Of a DNA stretch of 37,183 bases, positions 1-6,288 are shown piece after piece (position 1 is the first letter of the stretch; every line of letters starts with the position of its first letter). Below the pieces are notes generated by a model. The model had not been told where the DNA came from, made no database searches, and was given only the letters and a program-made list of their open reading frames with translations. The stretch spans positions 1 through 37,183 of the forward strand of contig CAZCHK010000019.1 of NCBI GenBank assembly GCA_964498605.1, written 5' to 3'. Source of the DNA: JBGQAS01 sp964498605. GTDB lineage: Bacteria; Chloroflexota; Anaerolineae; Anaerolineales; Anaerolineaceae. A program made the position numbers and the translations under genes.

Positions 1-2
1 TG

Positions 3-752
3 CTGCTTTCGATGTTCCTGTTCACGTACAACGACACGCTGCACCCGCAGGCGGTCGCCTGCGGGGCAGGTATGGCAATCGGGGTCGTGACCGCGCTCCT
101 GGCGCGCCGCGTGCTCTCAAAATACCCTCTTTTCGTTCGCTTTCTCTTCTCTGCCCTGAGCCTGCTGATTTGCATCGTCGGGATGAACTGGCTGACAGCT
201 GGACAGGCGGGTTTTGGCTTTAAGCATGACCCGCTGTACGGTTCGCCGCTGCTGGGATTGGTCCCTCTGGGCGCGGGCCTTCTGGCGATCTTGGTGACAC
301 TGCTCGCCTGGACAAGGAAGAAAAAAAGGAAGTCCAAACGCGCAGTCCGCCCATCCACAGTCTCAACCGGACAGGAAAGGTCATCAGGCACGAGAGCATC
401 GCCGACTAGCCCTGCAGGAGGCTCTTCATCAAACCTGCCGTCGATCATCACGGGCCGCACGTCACCCATCGTTCGCGGAAGCTCGGGCAGCGTGCCGGCT
501 TCTCCCTCTTCTCGGTCCATCCCCCGGAGCAAACCAGCGGCTGGAGCGCGCAGCACAAAAAAGAAATCCAAAGCCAACCGCCTGAGGCTGGTCGGCGCAG
601 AGGAACACCGCTGTCCCTACTGCCTGGAGCTGGTGCGGCCCAATGACCCGCGCGGGGTGGTCATCTGTGACATCTGCCACGCCTACCACCACAAGGACTG
701 CTGGGATGTGACCGGGCGCTGCCAGGTGCCGCATCAATCGAATTCGCATTAA
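3..752 (+). CDS. Membrane protein with C-terminal RING-like zinc finger (candidate E3 of the Ubl system), 5' partial
   Basis: The reading frame is open to the window edge; the first ATG is at 12 but no ribosome binding site can be seen in the 11 bases before it, so the true start probably lies upstream. Counting from that ATG, three hydrophobic segments (about residues 11-35, 38-61, 76-100) are followed by a basic patch, a Ser/Pro-rich linker (about 105-190) and a cysteine/histidine domain at 200-241: C201-x2-C204, C219-x2-C222, H226/H227-x2-C230, then C237 and H241. This spacing fits a binuclear RING/treble-clef finger like the prokaryotic RING families. It is the first visible gene of an operon with E2, Ubl and JAB genes, 20 bp ahead of the E2 gene, which supports an E3-like role presenting the E2 at the membrane. 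The zinc-ligand assignment is mine and the E3 role is inferred; not every prokaryotic RING is ubiquitin-related. Confidence 0.75.
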   Translation: MLSMFLFTYNDTLHPQAVACGAGMAIGVVTALLARRVLSKYPLFVRFLFSALSLLICIVGMNWLTAGQAGFGFKHDPLYGSPLLGLVPLGAGLLAILVTLLAWTRKKKRKSKRAVRPSTVSTGQERSSGTRASPTSPAGGSSSNLPSIITGRTSPIVRGSSGSVPASPSSRSIPRSKPAAGARSTKKKSKANRLRLVGAEEHRCPYCLELVRPNDPRGVVICDICHAYHHKDCWDVTGRCQVPHQSNSH

Positions 753-772
753 CTCATCACTCGGAGGTGCCG

Positions 773-1621
773 ATGTCTGATCTTTCTGTAACAGTTGTCA
801 TGCCGAACGGGGGAGCCCGTCGAGCTGACATCCCTGATGACCTGCCAGCTGGCGAGATCATCAAGGAACTGACCACCCTGCTCAATCTGCCGACTGTTGG
901 ACCGGACGGCCGTCCGATGGGTTACCGCCTGGACAGCAAGGCGCTGGGACGCGAACTGTGGGAAAGTGAAACCCTGGGGGGTGCCGGGGTGCCGCCCGAT
1001 GACCGATTGATGCTGACCGCGGATATCACCGCCGGGGTGGGTAAGCTGAGCGAAAACCCGCGCATGCGCCGCCTGCGGTCTGACCAGGAATTGATCGAGG
1101 AGTTGAACAAGCGGGGCAGCCTGGTTTCTGTGGCTGCCATCAACGCGCAGCGCGGCACACCGGCTGAAAGGTACATCGTCACCTACCGCTGCAGGGGCAT
1201 TTCCGGGATTAACCGCCGCGGGGAACCCATCCTCAGCGATCTGCATAAGGTGGAGATCTACCTGCACGCGCAGTATCCCCAGCGCTGGCCCGGGATGAAG
1301 TGGCTGACCCCCATATGGCATCCCAACATCAGCCATCTCAACGGCACGGTCTGTATTGACGCCGCCTGGTGGGCCGCCAGCCGCTCACTGGACAGGCTGG
1401 TGATCATGATGGGTGAAATGGTGCAGTACAAGAACTTTCACGATGACCCGACAAAGCCGCCCTTTCCGTGGGACGCGGACGCCGCACGCTGGTGCCGTGA
1501 ATACCGCGCCAGGGTCCCGCACGCATTTCCGCTGGACACACGTGAATTGCTGCGCCCGGAACGGGTGAAACTGCGCCAGGTCGAGCCTGAATTGAAACCG
1601 CGCATAAAGATCAAGCAGTGA
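773..1621 (+). CDS. Ubiquitin-like (YukD-type) domain fused to E2 ubiquitin-conjugating enzyme
   Basis: A 282-residue two-domain protein. Residues 1-88 form a YukD-like beta-grasp domain ending in TADITAG, about 64% identical by hand count to the separate Ubl encoded next door. Residues about 105-245 are an E2 (UBC) fold: the hallmark tripeptide H183-P184-N185 is followed by the candidate thioester cysteine C194 in the context GTVCID, then a tryptophan pair and an amphipathic helix, as in eukaryotic E2s. The intact HPN is notable because many bacterial E2s vary it. The family accepts a Ubl from an E1 as a thioester and passes it to a lysine or other nucleophile, often with a RING E3. I chose the ATG at 773 because GGAGG at 763-767 sits 5 bases before it; a GTG at 767 falls inside that site. 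The role of the fused Ubl is unknown: intrinsic cargo, docking module or autoinhibitor. Confidence 0.9.
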   Translation: MSDLSVTVVMPNGGARRADIPDDLPAGEIIKELTTLLNLPTVGPDGRPMGYRLDSKALGRELWESETLGGAGVPPDDRLMLTADITAGVGKLSENPRMRRLRSDQELIEELNKRGSLVSVAAINAQRGTPAERYIVTYRCRGISGINRRGEPILSDLHKVEIYLHAQYPQRWPGMKWLTPIWHPNISHLNGTVCIDAAWWAASRSLDRLVIMMGEMVQYKNFHDDPTKPPFPWDADAARWCREYRARVPHAFPLDTRELLRPERVKLRQVEPELKPRIKIKQ

Positions 1622-1638
1622 AAAAAAGGAGGTTTGAA

Positions 1639-1905
1639 ATGACAGACAAAAGCGTAACTCTGGTGCTTCCTTCAGGTGGAAGCCGCACCGCCGAAGTACC
1701 GGATGATGTGACCGTGAAGAACCTGCTGCCTGAACTGGCGACCACGCTGAGCCTGCCGACGACCGGTCCTGATGGTCGCAGTGTCAGCTACCGCATCGAC
1801 AGCAAGGCCCTCGGGCGCGAGCTGCAGGAAGAAGAAACCCTGGCTTCCGCCGGCGTACCAGCGGACGACCGGCTGATGATCACCGCAGACATCACCGCGG
1901 GGTAG
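1639..1905 (+). CDS. Free YukD-like ubiquitin-like modifier
   Basis: An 88-residue single-domain protein that aligns without gaps to the N-terminal domain of the preceding E2 protein (56 of 87 positions identical by hand count). The block around DSKALGREL and the tail GVPADDRLMITADITAG are nearly unchanged. The beta-grasp pattern resembles YukD/EsaB-type ubiquitin folds. The chain ends at a single glycine exactly where the fused domain passes into its linker, so the mature tail would need no trimming before activation, unlike eukaryotic precursors. The ATG at 1639 follows a strong AAGGAGG at 1626-1632, 17 bases after the E2 stop; an upstream GTG at 1618 would overlap the E2 stop and lacks a site. 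It is the likely protein modifier of this operon. It could instead serve as a non-conjugated YukD-type partner, but E2 and JAB neighbours make conjugation more likely. Confidence 0.85.
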   Translation: MTDKSVTLVLPSGGSRTAEVPDDVTVKNLLPELATTLSLPTTGPDGRSVSYRIDSKALGRELQEEETLASAGVPADDRLMITADITAG

Positions 1906-1913
1906 CAATTGGA

Positions 1914-1942
1914 GCGCCGGGCGGCTCATCCCCACCCGGCGC
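1914..1942. repeat. Hairpin between Ubl and JAB genes
   Basis: A perfect 8-bp GC-only inverted repeat, GCGCCGGG at 1914-1921 and CCCGGCGC at 1935-1942, with a 13-base loop, lies in the 53-base gap between the Ubl stop and the JAB start. There is no following T-run, so it is not a standard terminator. It could protect the upstream Ubl message or dampen read-through so that Ubl is made in excess of the peptidase; that role is inference. Confidence 0.6.
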
Positions 1943-1958
1943 GTCCAGCCTGCATGCC

Positions 1959-2603
1959 ATGAGAGACCCGATCATCCGCCTGCTGCCGGAGGAGGGGCGA
2001 AGCCGTCAACAGTCGCGCTCACCTTACCACCGCGCTATCCGCTGGACCTCGCAGTTCGAGGGGCAGCTCTGTGCAGAACCCGCCGTGGATGTTTTCATGA
2101 CCCAAAAAGCTTACATCCGCGTTTGCGCTCAGGCGGGCAGTGACCTGGAAAACGAGGTGGGCGGTTGGCTGGTAGGACGCCACCGCAGCGACTGCCGCGG
2201 CGGGCGAGATTTCGTGGTCGTGGAAAAGATCCTTACAGCTCAAAAAACGGATCATTCCGGCACGCACTTCACCTTCACCCAGGACAGCATGGTCGAACTT
2301 CATCAGACCCTCGAAAGTGACCATCCCGGCAAGCAAATCCTCGGCTGGTACCATTCGCACCCGCGCATGGGCGTGTTCCTTTCGGGTATGGATGAGTGGC
2401 TGCATCTCAATTTCTTTCCGGAAACCTGGCAGGTGGCTCTGGTGATCGAGCCCCACTCGCAAAGTGGAGGATTCTTCATACAGCGGAAGGATGACAGATT
2501 GGATACACACGACTACTACGGTTTCTATGAATTGAATAACGGTATCCCGTACAGCGTTGTGCATTGGAAAAATCTCACGACGGATTGCGAGGCAACAATA
2601 TGA
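1959..2603 (+). CDS. JAB/JAMM (MPN+) metallopeptidase, candidate deubiquitinase-like enzyme
   Basis: A 214-residue protein with a complete JAMM zinc-protease signature: E66 in ENEVGGWLVG, then H132-S-H134-P-x7-S142-x2-D145. In this family the two histidines and the aspartate bind zinc and the glutamate activates water to cut an isopeptide bond or a Ubl tail. The catalytic domain spans about 43-185. The first 40 residues are basic and not recognisable, and the last 30 include an aromatic stretch. The ATG at 1959 has no clear ribosome binding site; a later start near the domain (ATG at 2097) cannot be excluded. It lies between the Ubl and FHA genes and overlaps the latter by ATGA. Since the Ubl already ends at glycine, its likely job is removal of conjugates rather than maturation; this is inferred. 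Confidence 0.88.
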   Translation: MRDPIIRLLPEEGRSRQQSRSPYHRAIRWTSQFEGQLCAEPAVDVFMTQKAYIRVCAQAGSDLENEVGGWLVGRHRSDCRGGRDFVVVEKILTAQKTDHSGTHFTFTQDSMVELHQTLESDHPGKQILGWYHSHPRMGVFLSGMDEWLHLNFFPETWQVALVIEPHSQSGGFFIQRKDDRLDTHDYYGFYELNNGIPYSVVHWKNLTTDCEATI

Positions 2604-3460
2604 ACCGTGCCATGCGAATATACTACTTTTCCCTGCTGGGTGGAATTGGCGCGCTGCTTGGCTGGAAGACAAGCGACCTGATGGGGTTATCATTCAGCCC
2701 TTACCTGCTGCTGAACGAGATCGTTGTCGGCGGGGTCATCGGCGCTTTGATCGGCGCCCTGATCGGATTAGCTGAAGGCATCGCGCGAAGAAACGTGCTG
2801 AGCGCGCTGGGATCGATCGGCCTGGGCAGCCTGATGGGTTTCGCCGGCGGCGCGATCGGTCTGCCCATCGCGGAGCTGCTGTCGATCAACATCCTGGGCG
2901 GAGAGGTGTGGAGCCGCGCCTTGGGCTGGGCGGTATTCGGGCTGTCGGTGGGGGCAGCCGCAGGGATTCGCAGCGGAGGGCAGATGTGGAAGAGCGCGCT
3001 GGGTGGCGTGTTGGGAGGAGGCATCGGCGGGGTACTGCTGGAGTGGCTGCGAGGTTTGGTCCACGATCCAACACTGGGCAAGGCGCTGGGTATGCTGGCG
3101 CTGGGACTGGCGACTGGCGGCTTTATCGCGCTGATCGTGTGGGCGCTCAGTCGTGCCTGGCTTCTGGTGAAAAGCGGGAAACTGAAGGGCACCGAGTTCA
3201 TCCTGGACAAGTTCCTCAAGAAGGGTTTTCCCTCCATCGTCATCGGCTCCTCGGCGCTCAAAGCGGAGATCGTTCTGCCCGACCCGGACATTGCCCCGCA
3301 GCACGCCATGCTGAGTGGCGACGGCGAGAAATTCACCCTGCGCGACATAAGCCCAAAGGGAACGTATATCAACGGTAAAAAAATCGAGGAGAGCCTGCTG
3401 CGCAACCGCATGCTGATTAGAATTGGCAGCACCGAGCTGGAATACCGCGAAAAGAGGTGA
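2600..3460 (+). CDS. Polytopic membrane protein with C-terminal FHA domain
   Basis: A 286-residue protein. Residues about 8-190 are several glycine-rich hydrophobic helices (patterns such as GGVLGGGIGGVLL, reminiscent of glycine-zipper membrane segments). Residues about 205-286 are an FHA domain with the usual landmarks: QHAML for the SxxHA-type strand, ISPKGTYINGKKI for the S/T-x-G-T-x-x-N-G loop and a final IRIGSTELEY strand. FHA domains read phosphothreonine, so the protein probably recruits a phosphorylated partner to the membrane; no kinase gene is in the window. I chose the ATG at 2600 because it overlaps the JAB stop as ATGA and has GAGG at 2589-2592; an upstream ATG at 2564 would need a 40-base overlap. 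Its place in the operon links phospho-signalling to the Ubl pathway, but the connection is untested. Confidence 0.85.
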   Translation: MNRAMRIYYFSLLGGIGALLGWKTSDLMGLSFSPYLLLNEIVVGGVIGALIGALIGLAEGIARRNVLSALGSIGLGSLMGFAGGAIGLPIAELLSINILGGEVWSRALGWAVFGLSVGAAAGIRSGGQMWKSALGGVLGGGIGGVLLEWLRGLVHDPTLGKALGMLALGLATGGFIALIVWALSRAWLLVKSGKLKGTEFILDKFLKKGFPSIVIGSSALKAEIVLPDPDIAPQHAMLSGDGEKFTLRDISPKGTYINGKKIEESLLRNRMLIRIGSTELEYREKR

Positions 3461-3463
3461 GAA

Positions 3464-4600
3464 ATGCATCTAAAAAAATCAGCGCTGCTCCCTTGTCTCA
3501 CTCTGTGCATGCTTCTGGCGTCAGCCTTTACATTGCAGAACGCGGATGAAGATGTCATGCTCCACATCACCCAGGTGGACACCTCGCGCTTCCCCACCGT
3601 GATCGTGTATGTGTCAGTCACGGACGCGGGAGGCCACCCATTGGGCGTGGACCCTGACCGGTTAATGATACGCGAGAACGGCGCGGCGGTGAACCTTGAA
3701 GCAGTGAGCGGCATGGGTGAACTGCAAAGCGTGACCACCATGCTGGTCATCGATGTCTCCGGCAGCATGGAAACGGCTGGCAAACTGCCATCTGCCAAAG
3801 CCTCAGCCGTGGAATACATCAGGCAGATGCGTCCTCATGACCAGGCGGGTTTGATCAGCTACAACACGCAGGCTCTGGTGAGGCAGTCCATCACGGATGA
3901 CAAAGACGCGCTGATGAGCGCGGTCAACAGCCTGGAAAGCGGCGGAGATACCGCCATGTACGACGCGTTGATGGCGGCGGAAAATGCGCTGGAAGATGTT
4001 CCCGGGCGCAAAACGATCATCCTTCTGACGGACGGGCTGGACAACCGCAGCAGCCACAACGCCGCGGACGTTATCGCGGGCATCGGTCCTGCGGGATTGT
4101 CCATCTCGGTCATCGGCCTGGGCGATGCCACGCAGGAGGATTACCTGTGGACTTCTCTGGACGAGCAGGCCCTGACCAGCCTGGCGGAAGCCGCCGGAGG
4201 AAAGTACAGTTTCGTCAATGACCCGGACGGGTTGCAGGCGCTTTACCAGCAGCTGGGGTACGCGCTGCAAAGCGAATTCGCCATCACCTACACTTCACCC
4301 TCCGTCCTGCGCGACGGTTTGAAACGCATGATCACGGTCGAGCTGCTGCCTGAAGGGGCGGGAGCCGGGGTGGAAGGAGAACCGCTCAGCTACAACCCGG
4401 GCGGTCTCTTCCCTGAAGTGGCTGACCCGCATACCTGGTGGCTTTTTTGCGGATTAATGCTGCTGATGCTGTTCCTGCTTGTCCTGCCAAGCCTGATTTC
4501 GTGGTTGAAGGAGCGTAGACTACGGCGTAAAGAGGAGCTAAAGGACAAGAAGCTCAAACCGATCTCCATCGATGAGATCAAGCGTGTTAAGTTGAAATAA
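3464..4600 (+). CDS. Membrane-anchored von Willebrand factor A domain protein
   Basis: A 378-residue protein starting with a signal sequence (basic MHLKK, hydrophobic core, cleavage plausible near residue 21). A small beta domain (about 30-90) precedes a VWA domain (about 92-270) with a complete MIDAS: D97-x-S99-x-S101, T163 in GGDTAMYDAL and D190 in LLTDGLDN. A transmembrane helix at about 326-349 and a strongly basic cytoplasmic tail finish the chain, so the VWA domain should face outside. VWA domains bind protein ligands through a divalent metal. The gene follows the FHA gene by 3 bases with a GAGGTGAG site and is the last gene of the Ubl operon. It may be an extracytoplasmic adhesion or sensor partner of the FHA membrane protein; the operon link is seen, the role inferred. 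Confidence 0.85.
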   Translation: MHLKKSALLPCLTLCMLLASAFTLQNADEDVMLHITQVDTSRFPTVIVYVSVTDAGGHPLGVDPDRLMIRENGAAVNLEAVSGMGELQSVTTMLVIDVSGSMETAGKLPSAKASAVEYIRQMRPHDQAGLISYNTQALVRQSITDDKDALMSAVNSLESGGDTAMYDALMAAENALEDVPGRKTIILLTDGLDNRSSHNAADVIAGIGPAGLSISVIGLGDATQEDYLWTSLDEQALTSLAEAAGGKYSFVNDPDGLQALYQQLGYALQSEFAITYTSPSVLRDGLKRMITVELLPEGAGAGVEGEPLSYNPGGLFPEVADPHTWWLFCGLMLLMLFLLVLPSLISWLKERRLRRKEELKDKKLKPISIDEIKRVKLK

Positions 4601-4602
4601 GA

Positions 4603-4610
4603 AAAGGAGG
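4603..4610 (+). promoter_or_regulatory. Strong ribosome binding site with no gene behind it
   Basis: AAAAGGAGG follows the VWA stop directly but no ATG, GTG or TTG opens a frame at useful distance, and the convergent methyltransferase gene ends at 4625. This suggests that a further gene of the Ubl operon was lost or displaced here. Confidence 0.45.
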
Positions 4611-4624
4611 CCAGTTTACCCGTC

Positions 4625-5572
4625 TTAGCGCTGTTTGCGGACATATCCAAAGCACCAGGTCAGCAGACTGAAATACACGGTATGGTAGTGCCGGCCTTTG
4701 TTCAGGAAATCCTCATCAATCTCTCGGTCGATCTCAGCTTCTGCTGCTTCTTGTGAAACACCTCGTTTAACCAGGTTCTGCACCCACTGGTTTCGCTGCT
4801 CCAGGGTCGGGCTGGGCTGACCATACCCTTCGTCACAGATGGCTTTGAACAGCTGCCTTTTCTTGACGCTGTTCACGGGGGGAAACAGGAACCGTCCCGC
4901 ATCAGAGACGCGGATCTGGATATCGCCCAGTCCAGCCCGGTGCATCAGGATCGGCAGTTTTGCCCCGATGTTGTGATCGACCCCCGTGGTCCTGCGGATC
5001 TGGCTGTTAATCGTCTGGAACAATTCCAGCGGAACTGATTCTTGATGATTCACTTCCTCAATGTGAAGCATGGCGGTATGAGCGTTACGATTTGCCTCGC
5101 ACGCTATCACCATGCCGTTAGGTTTAGTAACGCGGATCATCTCGTTGATCACATCTTCCGGATGGGGGATGTGCATTAATACCGTGTGGGTCAAGGTCAC
5201 ATCATAAGATTGATCCGCGAGCGTGCTGTTGTAGACACTGCCTTCGATGAATTCAGCTTTCCAAGGCGTTCCAGCAAAGTATTGCCTGCCGCGGTTAATC
5301 AATTGGGCAGATTGATCTATGCCCAGATATGTGCTTCCAGGAGCCAGCAACGGCATGAGCGCAAGGCCTATCTTTCCGGAGCCGCAGCCGAATTCCGCCA
5401 AGCGGCAGGCTTGATCGAGCCTCCAAACATGTTTAACCAAAAAATTTAAATAATCTGCGTTATGCTGTAATATCATGCATTGTTTGAGATATTCATCCCC
5501 TTTATCCCAGAAGCCTTCGGGGTAACGCCGTTCGAGCCTTTCGTTTGATTTCGCTTTCCTGGTAGTATCCAT
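4625..5572 (-). CDS. Class I SAM-dependent methyltransferase
   Basis: A 315-residue soluble protein. A class I methyltransferase domain spans about 45-170: motif I is E60-FGCGSG, the acidic residue that usually holds the SAM ribose is D86 in YLGID, and post-motifs SYDVTLTHTVLMHI and VTKPNGMVIACE follow. The C-terminal third (about 180-315) is helical and not recognised; the substrate cannot be named. The start at 5572 has AAGGA 6-7 bases upstream. It is the last gene of the leftward operon ArsR, cation ATPase, ICMT-like protein, methyltransferase, 21 bases after the ICMT-like stop, so it is probably expressed under metal control. It ends only 24 bases from the convergent VWA gene with no obvious terminator between them. 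Confidence 0.85.
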   Translation of the reverse strand: MDTTRKAKSNERLERRYPEGFWDKGDEYLKQCMILQHNADYLNFLVKHVWRLDQACRLAEFGCGSGKIGLALMPLLAPGSTYLGIDQSAQLINRGRQYFAGTPWKAEFIEGSVYNSTLADQSYDVTLTHTVLMHIPHPEDVINEMIRVTKPNGMVIACEANRNAHTAMLHIEEVNHQESVPLELFQTINSQIRRTTGVDHNIGAKLPILMHRAGLGDIQIRVSDAGRFLFPPVNSVKKRQLFKAICDEGYGQPSPTLEQRNQWVQNLVKRGVSQEAAEAEIDREIDEDFLNKGRHYHTVYFSLLTWCFGYVRKQR

Positions 5573-5593
5573 ATTCGTTCCTTCTTTTCTCCA

Positions 5594-6274
5594 TTACCAA
5601 ATTCCAGGGATCAACCGTTTTACCCTGCAGGTGTATTGATAATATGCTTCGCCAAAATGCTCGCTCAGAAGCCTCTCCTCGACCTTTATCCGGTAGATCA
5701 ACCCCGGCAGCAACAGCACCAGGACGGAGGCCAGCCCAGTCAGGCTGGAATATCCCAGACTGATTCCCAGCGCCATGAGAAAGTAACCGGCATAAGCCGG
5801 ATGACGGATGAAACGATAGGGGCCGTTTTGCACCAGGGCTTGCCCGTTTTTCACCGAGACGTGCCCGGAATAATTATTCCCCAGGGTGCGCCGCGCCCAG
5901 ACAAACAGGGTGATTCCCAGTATGACCAATCCCAGGCCACAAAAAGCCATCCCGGTAGTGCGGCCAAGTGTGGCAGGCAGGTAGATATATTCCAAAGGAG
6001 ATAAGTAAAATGCTGCAATCATTCCCAGCGTGATGAACCAAATTGAACGGTCGCCGTGCTCCTCATGCGTTGTTGCCCCTTTTAAAGCCGATTCCCAGAA
6101 GCGTCCTTTACGGATAGCGTACTCAATCACCACCCCGGCAGTGTATCCAACACCCACCAGCATCAGGAACCAGCCTAGTGGGTTGGCGGAAAGTGTCTTA
6201 AAACCCAGCAGCGCCAACTGCACGGCCAGGATCGGGGCAACCACGACCAGAAAAAACTTCGCCCTCTTACTCAT
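5594..6274 (-). CDS. Isoprenylcysteine carboxyl methyltransferase-like membrane protein
   Basis: A 226-residue membrane protein with about five hydrophobic segments. The conserved C-terminal half carries the ICMT/PEMT signature: NGPYRFIRHPAYAGYF, a hydrophobic pair, then RIKVEERLLSEHFGEAYYQY. In the family these parts bind SAM and modify a lipid-soluble substrate, but most bacterial members have no known substrate because bacteria lack prenylated CaaX proteins. CzcN/NccN of metal-resistance operons belong to the same fold, which fits its position directly after a metal-type ATPase. GGAGGG lies 4 bases before the ATG at 6274, and the gap to the ATPase stop is 14 bases. Family assignment is firm; the reaction is not. 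Confidence 0.85.
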   Translation of the reverse strand: MSKRAKFFLVVVAPILAVQLALLGFKTLSANPLGWFLMLVGVGYTAGVVIEYAIRKGRFWESALKGATTHEEHGDRSIWFITLGMIAAFYLSPLEYIYLPATLGRTTGMAFCGLGLVILGITLFVWARRTLGNNYSGHVSVKNGQALVQNGPYRFIRHPAYAGYFLMALGISLGYSSLTGLASVLVLLLPGLIYRIKVEERLLSEHFGEAYYQYTCRVKRLIPGIW

Positions 6275-6288
6275 CCTGCCCTCCGACT

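Noticed and set aside
2701..3819. Long open frame of 372 codons on the minus strand
   Set aside because: It lies opposite the FHA and VWA genes, which have clear domains and ribosome binding sites; its Ser/Pro-rich product has no motif and is a shadow of GC-rich codon use.
1..4600. CBASS- or Bil-type antiviral ubiquitin-like operon
   Set aside because: No cGAS-like cyclase, no Cap2-type E1-E2 fusion and no effector is present. The E2 is fused to a Ubl, and FHA/VWA partners point to another class; a defence role cannot be excluded but has no support here.
3464..4600. Type VII secretion locus because of YukD-like Ubls
   Set aside because: No WXG100 protein, EccC-type ATPase or EsaA/EccB-like gene is visible; only the Ubl fold recalls YukD.
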